A DNA stretch of 64,000 bases from contig NC_018485.1 of NCBI RefSeq assembly GCF_000304315.1, forward strand, positions 2,078,501-2,142,500, given 5' to 3'. Positions within the stretch are counted from its first letter, which is position 1, and each line of letters starts with the position of its first letter. A model generated the notes under the pieces. It worked only from the letters and a program-made list of their open reading frames with translations. It did not search any database and had not been told where the DNA came from. Source of the DNA: Methylocystis sp. SC2 (lineage in GTDB: Bacteria > Pseudomonadota > Alphaproteobacteria > Rhizobiales > Beijerinckiaceae). This document shows, piece after piece, positions 38,084-45,826 of the stretch. Both the position numbers and the translations under genes were made by a program.

Positions 38084-38318
38084 GCCGCCTCGTTGCTCGC
38101 GCGCTGATTCTAGCGAAGGATAAATGGGTCAGGCGGCGATTGGCGATGAAACAGCAAGAGTCGCGCCGCCGGGCGAGCTTAGGGGAAGCCCAACTGGCGC
38201 GACCATGGCGCTGCGCGCGCGACCCGTCCGATTGACGGCCGCACTCTAGCCGATTCGCTTTTGGGCGCGCTGCGCTTTTTCAGCCGCCGCGCCTGAGCCA
38301 GGCTTTGGTCCAACGTGG

Positions 38319-39521
38319 CTAAAGCCCAAGCAGAAGCTCATAGACCTGCAGCGTCGCGCGCTGCATCTCCTCCACCGAAAAACGCTCCTGCGCGTTTCGG
38401 CGCGCCCGCAGCGCCAGATCGTCATGCGCCGAGGCCTGCAGGCTCAGCGCCTCGGCGATGGCCTCCGCCAAGGCCGCCGGATCGCCCGGCGGCGTCCGCC
38501 ATCCAGTCGCAAGATGGCGCGGGGTCTGCGGCGGCGCCAGGACGATCTCCGGCGCGGCGCCGATATCCGAGATGATCACCGGCGCCCCCATCGCCTGCGC
38601 TTCGACGGCGATCCGCCCGAACGCCTCCGGCTCCGTCGCCGGCGCGACAATGACGGCGGCGGCCATATAGGCGGCCGGCATGTCTTCGCAGTAGCCGGCG
38701 TTGCGAATGACGTCGCGCAGGCCGGCGTGCTCGATCTGCGTTTCGAGGGCGCGGCGAGTGGAATCGCTGTGCGGGTCGCCGACGAAAATGACGCGCAGAT
38801 CGCAGATTCCCTGCTTGATCAGCCGCTTGGTCGCCTCGACCAGAACCGAATGGCCTTTGCGCGCCGAAAGCCGCGACGGCAGCAGCACGACGCGATCATG
38901 CGCCGCGACGCCCCACGCCGCGCGCAGCCGCTCGACCCGGCGCCGGTCGACGGCGGCGGGCGAGAAGGCGCGCAGATCCGCGCCGCGCGGGATGACGACG
39001 ATGCGATCCGCGCTTTCCGGATGCAATTCGCGGATGCGCTGGGCGGCGAATTCCGAAATGGCGATCACCGCGTCGCCCGCCGACATGATGGCGTTGTAGC
39101 GCTGCTTGACCGGCGACGCGCCGCTATAGGCGCTGTGATAGGTCGTGACCAGCTTTGCGCCGGTCTGACGCGCCGCGTAATAGGCGACCCAGGCGGGCGC
39201 GCGCGAGCGCGCATGCACGATGTCGACGCCTTCGTCGCGGATGATTCGCGCCAGCCGCACCGAATTCAGCGCCATCGCGAAGGGATTTTTCGTCGCCGCC
39301 GGAAACGGCGCCCAGACGCCGCCTTTCGACTGCAGCTCGCTGACCATGCGGCCGCCGCGCGACGCCACCAGACAGCGGGCGCCGACCCGGCTGAGCGCCT
39401 CGGCCACGTCCACCGTCGCACGCTCCGCCCCGCCCGACTGGAGATCGGGCACGATCTGCAGGATCGTTCGTCCGGACAGTCGCTGGCCGGGGGCGGCGAT
39501 CGTGGCGGTTTGTTGCGACAT
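38319..39521 (-). CDS. Family 4 glycosyltransferase
   Basis: 400-residue GT-B enzyme. N-terminal domain opens ILQIVPDLQSGGAERATVDVAEAL, typical of GT4 enzymes for lipopolysaccharide or capsule; the donor domain has LPSRLSARKGHSVLVEA, and the E-x7-E region is PEAFGRIAVEAQAMG. Start ATG 39521 gives MSQQTATIAAPG; the longer frame to 39590 has no ribosome site. Isolated gene, unlinked to the gmd operon, so sugar and acceptor are unknown. Confidence 0.85.
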   Translation of the reverse strand: MSQQTATIAAPGQRLSGRTILQIVPDLQSGGAERATVDVAEALSRVGARCLVASRGGRMVSELQSKGGVWAPFPAATKNPFAMALNSVRLARIIRDEGVDIVHARSRAPAWVAYYAARQTGAKLVTTYHSAYSGASPVKQRYNAIMSAGDAVIAISEFAAQRIRELHPESADRIVVIPRGADLRAFSPAAVDRRRVERLRAAWGVAAHDRVVLLPSRLSARKGHSVLVEATKRLIKQGICDLRVIFVGDPHSDSTRRALETQIEHAGLRDVIRNAGYCEDMPAAYMAAAVIVAPATEPEAFGRIAVEAQAMGAPVIISDIGAAPEIVLAPPQTPRHLATGWRTPPGDPAALAEAIAEALSLQASAHDDLALRARRNAQERFSVEEMQRATLQVYELLLGL

Positions 39522-39658
39522 CGCTAGGCTAACGCGAGCCCCGGACAGAATCGTCCGGCTGCGGCATTCTGTTGCGAGATCCTTTACCAACTATGAGCAA
39601 ACCGCTTATTTTCAATCGCGTCGCCTCTTCGATCCTTAGTGAACCCAAGTGAACCTGC

Positions 39659-40477
39659 TTGTCGGACACGTTCGACTTCCTCGACATTCCCAGTCCGGCG
39701 GGCGGCGCCTGGCGCATCGCGCGGCGATGGCGCGCCGCGACGGCCGCGGCCGGAAACGCGCCGGGCCTCGTCTGGCTTGGAGGCTTCGCCTCCGATATGG
39801 ACGGAACCAAGGCGAGCTTTCTCGACGCATGGGCGAAAGCGCGGGGGCGCGCCTTTCTGCGCTTCGACTATTCGGGCCATGGCCGCTCGGCCGGAAAATT
39901 CGAGGAGGGCTGCATCGGCGATTGGCTGGAGCAGAGCCTCGCGGTTTTCGAGCGCTCGACGCAGGGGCCGCAGATCGTCATCGGCAGCTCGATGGGCGGC
40001 TGGATCGCGCTGCTTCTGGCGCGGCGGCTGGCCGAAAAAGGCGAGAGCGCGCGGCTCGCCGGACTGATCCTGCTCGCGCCGGCGGTGGATTTCACCGAGG
40101 CGCTGATGTGGAACTCCTTCGACGAAGCGACGCGCCGCGAATTCTTGGAAAAAGGCGTCCTGCCCGCCAAGGAGCCGGATCACGGGCCGGTCACAAGGCG
40201 GCTGATTGAAGAGGGGCGCCATCATCTGCTGCTCGGCGGCCTCATGCGCGCTTATGGGCGCGTGCATATTCTGCAGGGCATGCGCGATGACGCCGTGCCC
40301 TGGCGGCATGCGCTGACGATCGTCGAGCATCTGAACGCCGATCCGGTGACGCTGACCTTCATCGCCGACGGCGATCATCGGCTGTCCCGTCCCGAAGATC
40401 TCGCACAGCTCGCCGCCGCGGTGGAGACGATGAGCGCCCCGCCGCCGGGCGAGCCGCCGCCGACGCTGTTTGATTGA
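39659..40477 (+). CDS. Alpha/beta hydrolase
   Basis: 272-residue hydrolase. Nucleophile elbow GSSMGGWIALLLARR (Ser near 103), an oxyanion-side FRFDYSGHGRSAGKFEEG loop and a C-terminal IADGDHRLSRPEDL carrying the catalytic Asp/His. Resembles the palmitoyl thioesterase/ABHD10-like group common in Alphaproteobacteria. TTG start at 39659 with TGAACC upstream. Substrate unknown. Confidence 0.82.
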   Translation: MSDTFDFLDIPSPAGGAWRIARRWRAATAAAGNAPGLVWLGGFASDMDGTKASFLDAWAKARGRAFLRFDYSGHGRSAGKFEEGCIGDWLEQSLAVFERSTQGPQIVIGSSMGGWIALLLARRLAEKGESARLAGLILLAPAVDFTEALMWNSFDEATRREFLEKGVLPAKEPDHGPVTRRLIEEGRHHLLLGGLMRAYGRVHILQGMRDDAVPWRHALTIVEHLNADPVTLTFIADGDHRLSRPEDLAQLAAAVETMSAPPPGEPPPTLFD

Positions 40478-40541
40478 GGGGGGCACGGCGCATTGGTGCG
40501 CGTTCGCGTCGTCGGGCGCATTGCGTTTCCATTTGCCTCAT

Positions 40542-40559
40542 AAGTATGATAAAGTATGA
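40542..40559. promoter_or_regulatory. Direct repeats upstream of parD (possible operator)
   Basis: AAGTATGA occurs twice, at 40542-40549 and 40552-40559, exactly ten bases (one helical turn) apart, within the AT-rich promoter region just before the parD ribosome site. Expected place for binding by the ParD/ParE complex. Confidence 0.45.
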
Positions 40560-40580
40560 ACATTGAGAAAGGGGCAAAGC

Positions 40581-40868
40581 GTGGCCGATATCGAACGATT
40601 GACCATCACCCTCCCAGCGGACATGGCCGCCGTCGTTAAGGCCGCCGTCGCCGAGGGGAATTACGCCTCGACGAGCGAGGTTGTTCGAGAGGCGATCCGC
40701 GACTGGAAAATGAAGCGCGCCTTGCAGCTTCAGGAACTGTCCGCGCTCAAGGCCGACATCGACAAGGGGTTAGCCGACGTGGCCGCCGGTCGCGTAAAGG
40801 ATTTCGACGCCGACGCCATCGTTGCGCGAGGGAGGAAGCTATTAGCAGGCCGGCCCGCCTCCGTTTGA
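40581..40868 (+). CDS. ParD-like type II antitoxin
   Basis: 95-residue ribbon-helix-helix antitoxin: beta strand ERLTITLPADMAAVVKAAV, then the helix pair with NYASTSEVVREAIRDWKMKR, and an acidic/basic C-terminal tail that should wrap the toxin. GTG 40581 is preferred, after AAAGGGG; an upstream TTG at 40563 lacks a site. Neutralises the downstream ParE and probably represses the operon through the repeats at 40542-40559. Confidence 0.88.
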   Translation: MADIERLTITLPADMAAVVKAAVAEGNYASTSEVVREAIRDWKMKRALQLQELSALKADIDKGLADVAAGRVKDFDADAIVARGRKLLAGRPASV

Positions 40869-41128
40869 CGGACGCGGCGGAAGCCGACCTCGCCGAGATT
40901 TGGGCCTACGTCGCCGCCGACTCGGAATCCGCCGCAGCCCGCTTGCTCGATAACATCAAAGCGACATGCGCGCGGTTGCTCGACTTCCCTTCTTCGGGGG
41001 TTTCGCGCGAACAGTTGGCGCGCGGTCTTCGCGTTGTGCTCCAAGGCAATTACGCCATATACCGGAAGACAGGTGCAAGCGCGATAGCTCAAATGGATCG
41101 TATAAAATCAGCGCAAAACCAGAATTGA
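40841..41128 (+). CDS. ParE-like toxin, probably ATT-initiated, C-terminus atypical
   Basis: RelE/ParE-superfamily toxin: RLTDAAEADLAEIWAYVAAD, DNIKATCARLLDFPSSGVSREQLARGLRVVLQGNYAIY. Toxins of this type usually start MSRPxxRLT. In this frame there is no ATG, GTG or TTG before the TTG at 40865, which would remove the first strand; but ATT 40841 gives SRPARLRLTD and follows a perfect GGGAGGA at the right distance. The last residues (about AQMDRIKSAQNQN) do not resemble the family ending (VRVLHGARD-like) and lie where base composition turns AT-rich, so the toxin may be truncated and replaced at its end. Confidence 0.72.
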   Translation: MSRPARLRLTDAAEADLAEIWAYVAADSESAAARLLDNIKATCARLLDFPSSGVSREQLARGLRVVLQGNYAIYRKTGASAIAQMDRIKSAQNQN

Positions 41129-41160
41129 ACGTCTTTATCGGTAAAACTTAGAGCGTATAG

Positions 41161-41676
41161 ATGTTGAGCGGTATTGCACGCCTAATGCTGACAGCATCCT
41201 CGATGGCTCCCATCGGGTTCACATATGCTTGGGTTGCGTTCACACAAAATGAAAAGGTCGTTGCGGTAATAGCTGCGTCATTTAGCGTGATAGCGGTCAT
41301 TTCGTGTGTGTTCACGATCTCATATGCGAAGAAGTTTCTAGAACGCATGAACTTTAAGGCCGCAGCAGTCGAAGCGGCTGACAAAGAAAATATCGGGTTC
41401 ATGCTTTTATATTTGCTTCCGCTCTTTACAGATAAAATTAACACGCTGAATTGGCAGCTATGGATCCCCGTAATTGGAATATTTTCTGTTATAACCGCGA
41501 CGGGGTATTCGTATCACTTCAACCCATTGCTTGGCCTGATGGGGTGGCACTTTTATAAGGTTGAATCAACAGACGGTGTAACCTTTGTTCTCATAACGAA
41601 GAAACACCTAAGAACTGCGGCTAATAAACTGGTTGTTGGCCAACTTACGGAGTATATCCTCCTGGATATGGAGTGA
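41161..41676 (+). CDS. kwaA: KwaA-like four-TM protein of a Kiwa-type defence system
   Basis: 171-residue membrane protein with four predicted helices (about 12-28, 33-53, 77-91, 97-118) followed by a soluble C-terminal part (FYKVESTDGVTFVLITKKHL). This layout, and a DUF4868 gene starting six bases downstream, match Kiwa, in which KwaA senses phage attack at the membrane and KwaB blocks phage DNA replication. The gene is distinctly AT-rich with codon use unlike its neighbours, indicating transfer. The family call rests on architecture and context; a profile search would settle it. Confidence 0.68.
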   Translation: MLSGIARLMLTASSMAPIGFTYAWVAFTQNEKVVAVIAASFSVIAVISCVFTISYAKKFLERMNFKAAAVEAADKENIGFMLLYLLPLFTDKINTLNWQLWIPVIGIFSVITATGYSYHFNPLLGLMGWHFYKVESTDGVTFVLITKKHLRTAANKLVVGQLTEYILLDME

Positions 41677-41682
41677 ATTCGA

Positions 41683-42555
41683 ATGACAAACCTATTTGCA
41701 TTTTGCAGACAGGCGAATCAGCCGGTTATCAAACGCGTGAGCGTTACTGGCCCGGTACAGGCAAAAATTGGCGGCATCTTTCAAGGGCAGGAGGCTGCAT
41801 TTCTTGAAGGGGTTTCCGAAGAGGTGGATTTTGGTGGAGACTGGAAACCGGATGACGACGAGATACTTGTGATTGACGCACCAGACGAGGCGCAGCTTTT
41901 GGCTGCCGCAGTCTCTGGAAATGCGATGTCGTATCCAGCAATTGATGCCAATAATTTTCTCAGCGAGGCGATAAAAGCTCTGTTTATTTCCGTAGAAGAT
42001 GGGGCGAACCATAGAATTCTAATTCAGAAATTTTCAGCCCAGCAAATATTAAATAACACTAAATTCTGCCTTATGCTTGACGGTAATACATTTAAGGAAT
42101 TGACTGAAAAAGCATTCTCGCTAGACAATCATATAACTGCTATAATTGATGGTAATAGGCTAAAATTCAAAAGCTTCTTTATGGTGAAGCGTATTTTTCA
42201 ATTAAACAATTTATATATTGCGGCGACAGATGATGAGCTTGATACATTTTGTACTCATGATAGTCTTCAAGTGACGAGCGCGGATGCGTTTAAAGCGCTT
42301 GCCGATGAAAATGTCAGGAAAATGGTGCATGCTATAACACGTACAAACGTTCTGCATAACTGTTCTGTTGATGAGATTTCCGAAAAGGCCACGGCTCTAG
42401 GTTTAGATATAAGCGTTGAAGGTGGAAAAATAGTAATCCCGAGCGAGAAGAAGCGCATCAAGGAGCTTTTGCGATTTCTAGACGACGGAATTTTCGAAGC
42501 GCCGCTTACATCGAGAAAATATATCGCTAATTCCAAGAGGCCGTTTGGCGTGTAA
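41683..42555 (+). CDS. kwaB: KwaB-like DUF4868 protein of a Kiwa-type defence system
   Basis: 290-residue soluble protein. The central block (RILIQKFSAQQIL, FKELTEKAFSLDNHITAIID, LKFKSFFMVKRIFQL) and the C-terminal ending (RIKELLRFLDD, APLTSRKYIANSKRPF) follow the DUF4868 pattern of KwaB, the DNA-binding effector of Kiwa. AT-rich like kwaA and separated from it by six bases, with GGAG near the kwaA stop serving as ribosome site. Followed after 42 bases by the repeat-protein gene, which has its own strong ribosome site. Confidence 0.72.
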   Translation: MTNLFAFCRQANQPVIKRVSVTGPVQAKIGGIFQGQEAAFLEGVSEEVDFGGDWKPDDDEILVIDAPDEAQLLAAAVSGNAMSYPAIDANNFLSEAIKALFISVEDGANHRILIQKFSAQQILNNTKFCLMLDGNTFKELTEKAFSLDNHITAIIDGNRLKFKSFFMVKRIFQLNNLYIAATDDELDTFCTHDSLQVTSADAFKALADENVRKMVHAITRTNVLHNCSVDEISEKATALGLDISVEGGKIVIPSEKKRIKELLRFLDDGIFEAPLTSRKYIANSKRPFGV

Positions 42556-42597
42556 GTGTCGATTAGTGCCTGCCGCTAAATAATTGGAGAGAGATAG

Positions 42598-43089
42598 ATG
42601 CAACCGCACATTCCCGAGCGTCTGACTTGGCCGCGCAATTTATCAACGCTAAAGGGTGGCGGCCTTTCGACGCTGGCAGGTGGCGGTATGTGCACACTGC
42701 AAGGCGGCGGTGCGTCGACCTTACAGGGCGGCGGAATGTCGACGTTGCAAGGTGGCGGGATGTCGACCTTGCAATGTGGTGGTCTCTCGACGCTCCAGTA
42801 TGGCGGCCTATCGACACTCCAATACGGAGGGTTGTCCACGCTGCAATACGGCGGTCTCTCCACACTCCGATATGGTGGATTGTCGACATTGCCAGGCGGC
42901 GGAATGTCTACCCTTTCTGGAGATGATTACAGGAGCAATATCCCCCCGTGGCCTGTCTTTCTTCGCGAACTAGAGAAGAGAGGATTACATCAAGCGGCCG
43001 ACCTTATCAGGGGGCGCCTGCCGAAAGCCTTATGGCCTGAAAATCATTCGCTCACGAAGCAGCCGGCGATGCGCCGCTTGATGTCCTGA
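42598..43089 (+). CDS. Tandem octapeptide-repeat protein in the Kiwa-like island
   Basis: 163 residues. After a short N-terminus ([13 protein letters not shown]) come twelve contiguous octapeptides, residues 14-109, consensus G-[LM]-S-T-L-Q-[GY]-G, then a short domain [31 protein letters not shown] that looks helical. A GGAGAGAGAT site sits just before the ATG. Function unknown; the regular Gly/Ser/Thr/Leu pattern suggests a beta-solenoid or fibre-like stack. I recall unnamed bacterial proteins with GGGLSTGP-type repeats and a similar NIPPWP tail. From about residue 150 the gene runs antisense through a broken GNAT toxin gene, so its original end is probably lost. Confidence 0.7.
   Translation: MQPHIPERLTWPRNLSTLKGGGLSTLAGGGMCTLQGGGASTLQGGGMSTLQGGGMSTLQCGGLSTLQYGGLSTLQYGGLSTLQYGGLSTLRYGGLSTLPGGGMSTLSGDDYRSNIPPWPVFLRELEKRGLHQAADLIRGRLPKALWPENHSLTKQPAMRRLMS
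42637..42924 (+). repeat. Twelve 24-bp coding tandem repeats
   Basis: Twelve in-frame units of 24 bases (288 in total), diverged at many third positions and clustering into a GGCGG-type left group and a TATGGCGG-type right group, consistent with local expansion. All encode the octapeptide of the repeat protein. Confidence 0.9.
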
Positions 43090-43159
43090 AGCGCCTCGAC
43101 GCCGGAGTGAAAGCCGTTGCGATCGTGATCGCGGCTGAGGATCGCGGTGACAAACGCCT
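43044..43159 (-). pseudogene. GNAT-type toxin remnant (N-terminal fragment)
   Basis: Reads [32 protein letters not shown] then stop. It resembles the N-terminus of TacT-like GNAT toxins, in which the segment after EAL normally includes about eight more residues before the QDIKRR-like part. No start codon fits, and everything beyond the first 40 residues is gone, replaced by the island. The 3' part of the octapeptide gene is antisense to it. Partner antitoxin remnant lies directly upstream. Confidence 0.55.
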
Positions 43160-43436
43160 TCAACGAACCGCGCAAATAAGGCGGCGGTGACTGGCGAGGG
43201 CGCGCTTCAACCCTTCCGACGGCGCGGACGGTTTCAGGATCGCGTCGGCGAAAGCCCGCTGACCGGCGACCGGGAGGCGGATGATTTCCGTTTCCTCAAT
43301 GGCGCGGTGGGCGGCTTCCTGCGCGGCGCTCACGACAAAGTCGCTGACGCTGCGCCCCTGAATTTCGGCGGCGCGCTTCACAAGGGCAAGCACATCGGGC
43401 GCGAGATGCGGGCGGTGCGGGCGGTTTCTTGAGGAA
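43160..43436 (-). pseudogene. DUF1778 (TacA-like) antitoxin remnant
   Basis: LALVKRAAEIQGRSVSDFVVSAAQEAAHRAIEETEII, then LPVAGQRAFADAILKP, is clearly a DUF1778 ribbon-helix-helix antitoxin. The N-terminal strand (TARTARISRP) is found in a different frame just upstream, so a one-base indel near 43400 separates it, and there is no usable start. Together with the GNAT fragment it is a dead toxin-antitoxin pair. Confidence 0.65.
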
Positions 43437-43483
43437 TCGCATTATCCTCGCTTCGAGAGGGTCTCCCTGGTTGATCGGGCGAA

Positions 43484-43540
43484 GGGCTTCCTCACCCTGA
43501 GGAGCGTGCGCAGCATGCGTCTCGAAGGGCGAGGAAGCCC
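43484..43540. repeat. REP-like palindrome, copy 1
   Basis: Outer inverted repeat GGGCTTCCTC / GAGGAAGCCC enclosing CACCCTGAGGAGC and GCGTCTCGAAGGGC. This is the widespread Rhizobiales type of intergenic palindrome. Copy 2 follows in opposite order 17 bases later. Confidence 0.8.
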
Positions 43541-43557
43541 GTTTTCGAGTATTTTCC

Positions 43558-43613
43558 CTCACCCTCGTCCTTCGAGACGCCGCCTGCGGCGGCTCCTCAG
43601 GATGAAGGTGAGG
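43558..43613. repeat. REP-like palindrome, copy 2
   Basis: CCTCACCCTCGTCCTTCGAG, CGCCTGCGGCGGCTCCTCAG and GATGAAGGTGAGG: the same element as copy 1 in inverted order. The pair could form a large cruciform or RNA hairpin between the toxin remnant and metX. With copy 1 and the metX promoter it accounts for the 361-base gap 43437-43797. Confidence 0.8.
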
Positions 43614-43726
43614 AAAACAATCCTTCACACAATTGCCCTGGGGCTTCCATTTCCTCATAGCACATGTGCGGGAATATGCCGGACATATCAAGACGGCGAG
43701 AAACATTGTGCGCCGCCGCGCGGCGC

Positions 43727-43775
43727 TTGACACCTCCGCCCGCCCCATCGATGTTGCCGAACGAATTGTTCGGCA
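43727..43775 (+). promoter_or_regulatory. Candidate metX promoter and operator
   Basis: TTGACA (43727-43732) and GATGTT (43750-43755) are spaced by 17 bases. Immediately after is a perfect palindrome TGCCGAAC-GAATT-GTTCGGCA (43755-43775), placed where a bound repressor would block transcription. No SAM-II riboswitch was recognised in the leader. Confidence 0.45.
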
Positions 43776-43797
43776 TATCGAACGCTAGGAAGATCGC

Positions 43798-44979
43798 TTG
43801 TCCGTCTTGTCAGAAGCGCGGCCCGCCTGCGGCGAGGGCTTCGCGCCGAAAACCGTCGTCTTTCAGCCCGACCGACCGCTTCTGACCGACGGGGGCGGCC
43901 GCATCGCGCCTCTGTCCATCGCCTATGAGACCTACGGCCGCCTCAACGCCGCGCGGACGAACGCCATTCTGCTGTGCCATGCGCTCACCGGCGACCAATA
44001 CGCCGCGGGCGTTCATCCCGTCACCGGCAAGCCCGGCTGGTGGGAAGCCATGGTGGGACCCGGCAAGCCTTTCGACACCAATCGCTATTTCCTGATCTGC
44101 TCCAATGTCGTCGGCGGCTGCATGGGCACGACCGGCCCGGCGTCGATCAATCCGACGACCGGCAAGCCCTATGGGCTCGACTTCCCCGTCGTGACCATCC
44201 GCGACATGGCGCGGGCGCAGGCGATGCTCATCGATCATTTTGGAATCGAGACGCTGTTTTGCGTCGCCGGCGGCTCGATGGGCGGCATGCAGGTGCTGCA
44301 ATGGGCGGCGAGCTATCCGGAGCGGGTGTTTTCGGCCATGCCGATCGCCACCGCCGCCAAACATTCGGCGCAGAACATCGCCTTTCACGAAGTCGGCCGA
44401 CAGGCGGTGATGGCCGATCCGGACTGGCGCTCGGGGCGCTATCAGGAGCAGGGCGTGCGGCCCGAGAAGGGACTCGCGGTGGCGCGCATGTCGGCGCATA
44501 TCACCTATCTCTCGGAAGCGGCGCTGCAGCGTAAGTTCGGCCGCAAGCTGCAGGACCGCAGCGCGCCGACCTTCTCCTTCGACGCGGATTTTCAGGTCGA
44601 GAACTATCTGCGCTATCAGGGTCTCGCCTTCGTCGAGCGCTTCGACGCCAACTCCTATCTCTTCGTCACCCGCGCCTGCGACTACTTTGATCTTGCCGCC
44701 GACTATGGCGGTTCGCTGGCCATGGCCTTCAAGGACACCAAGACGCGCTTTTGCGTCGTCTCCTTCACGTCGGACTGGCTCTATCCCACCTCGGACTCGC
44801 GCGCCATCGTCCATGCGCTCAACGCCGGCGGCGCGTCGGTGTCTTTCGTCGAAATCGAATCCGACAAGGGGCACGACGCGTTCCTGCTGCACGAGCCGAT
44901 GTTCATTGCGACGACGCGCGGCTTTCTCGATTCAGCCGCAAACGCGCGCGGGCTCGCGCCTGACGGGACCTCGCAATGA
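43798..44979 (+). CDS. metX: Homoserine O-acetyltransferase MetX
   Basis: Alpha/beta-hydrolase-fold acyltransferase of 393 residues that acetylates homoserine (or succinylates it; the family is mixed) in methionine synthesis. Nucleophile Ser160 in [15 protein letters not shown], catalytic Asp in FTSDWLYPT and His in [12 protein letters not shown] start after AGGAAGATCGC. Its end overlaps metW by four bases, the normal alphaproteobacterial pairing. Confidence 0.94.
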   Translation: MSVLSEARPACGEGFAPKTVVFQPDRPLLTDGGGRIAPLSIAYETYGRLNAARTNAILLCHALTGDQYAAGVHPVTGKPGWWEAMVGPGKPFDTNRYFLICSNVVGGCMGTTGPASINPTTGKPYGLDFPVVTIRDMARAQAMLIDHFGIETLFCVAGGSMGGMQVLQWAASYPERVFSAMPIATAAKHSAQNIAFHEVGRQAVMADPDWRSGRYQEQGVRPEKGLAVARMSAHITYLSEAALQRKFGRKLQDRSAPTFSFDADFQVENYLRYQGLAFVERFDANSYLFVTRACDYFDLAADYGGSLAMAFKDTKTRFCVVSFTSDWLYPTSDSRAIVHALNAGGASVSFVEIESDKGHDAFLLHEPMFIATTRGFLDSAANARGLAPDGTSQ

Positions 44980-45644
44980 ACGACACGCCTGCGGCCGAGA
45001 CGCCTGAGCGGCTCGCGCAGCCGCTCGAGCAACCGCGTCTCGATCTCGCCGTCATCGCCGAGATGGTCGCGCCCGGCGCGCGCGTTCTCGACGTCGGCTG
45101 CGGCGACGGCGCCTTGCTGCAGCTCCTGGCGCAGAAGAAGGGCGTCGACGGCCGCGGCGTCGAACTCTCGCAGCGAGGCGTCAATGAATGCGTCGCGAAA
45201 GGACTTTCCGTCATTCAGGGCGACGCGGACACCGACCTCGCCGATTATCCGGACGACGGATTCGATTATGTGATTCTCTCGCAGACGCTGCAGGCGACAA
45301 GGCGCCCGCGCGCCGCGCTCGCCAATATGCTGCGCATCGGTCGGCGCGCCATCATCTCATTTCCCAATTTCGGCTATTGGCGCGTGCGCGCGCAGCTCGC
45401 CTTCAGCGGCCGCATGCCGGTCACCGGGCGACTCGACTATCACTGGCATGACACGCCGAACATTCATCTTTGCACCGTCCGTGACTTCGTCGAGATCGTC
45501 GACGAACTCGGCGCGCACATCGAGCGCGGAGTCGCCTTTGATCGCGCCGGCGCGCCGATCCGCTTCAGCGCGCCCTGGTGGGTGTGGAATCTCTTCGGCG
45601 AACAGGCTGTGTTTCTGCTGGAGCGCGGCGACCAACGACGCTAA
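44976..45644 (+). CDS. metW: Methionine biosynthesis protein MetW
   Basis: 222-residue methyltransferase-fold protein that binds and activates MetX. SAM-like motif [35 protein letters not shown] and [27 protein letters not shown] are hallmark MetW segments. Translationally coupled to metX by an ATGA overlap. Confidence 0.95.
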   Translation: MNDTPAAETPERLAQPLEQPRLDLAVIAEMVAPGARVLDVGCGDGALLQLLAQKKGVDGRGVELSQRGVNECVAKGLSVIQGDADTDLADYPDDGFDYVILSQTLQATRRPRAALANMLRIGRRAIISFPNFGYWRVRAQLAFSGRMPVTGRLDYHWHDTPNIHLCTVRDFVEIVDELGAHIERGVAFDRAGAPIRFSAPWWVWNLFGEQAVFLLERGDQRR

Positions 45645-45826
45645 CCCATGCGACGGTTTGTCCCGCGTGCCTCGCCTTTCGCGGGTTGACGGTTCGCGTT
45701 AGCCTTCCCATTGGCGGCATTAAGAGAAACATGCGCGGGAGGGAGCGGCGGCGCCTCCGCTTCATGCGTCGTGTCATCCCTCCGGTGACGCGCGTGAGTC
45801 CGCGCGCTTCGGAAGGAGGCGCGAGT

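Noticed and set aside
42637..42924. CRISPR array
   Set aside because: Units are contiguous 24-bp coding repeats with no unique spacers and no cas genes nearby.
42563..42973. Long open frames on both strands over the 24-bp repeats (for example a minus-strand [12 protein letters not shown] frame)
   Set aside because: Any stop-free 24-base unit repeated in tandem keeps all six frames open. Only the plus-strand frame from 42598 has a ribosome site, unique ends and third-position divergence.
43620..43797. SAM-II (metA-type) riboswitch upstream of metX
   Set aside because: Searched by eye for the conserved pseudoknot core; not found. A palindrome and promoter explain the region better.
40478..43800. 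tRNA-associated integration site, integrase or insertion sequence for the Kiwa-like island
   Set aside because: No tRNA-like cloverleaf, integrase, transposase or clear flanking direct repeats were seen; the mode of entry is unresolved.
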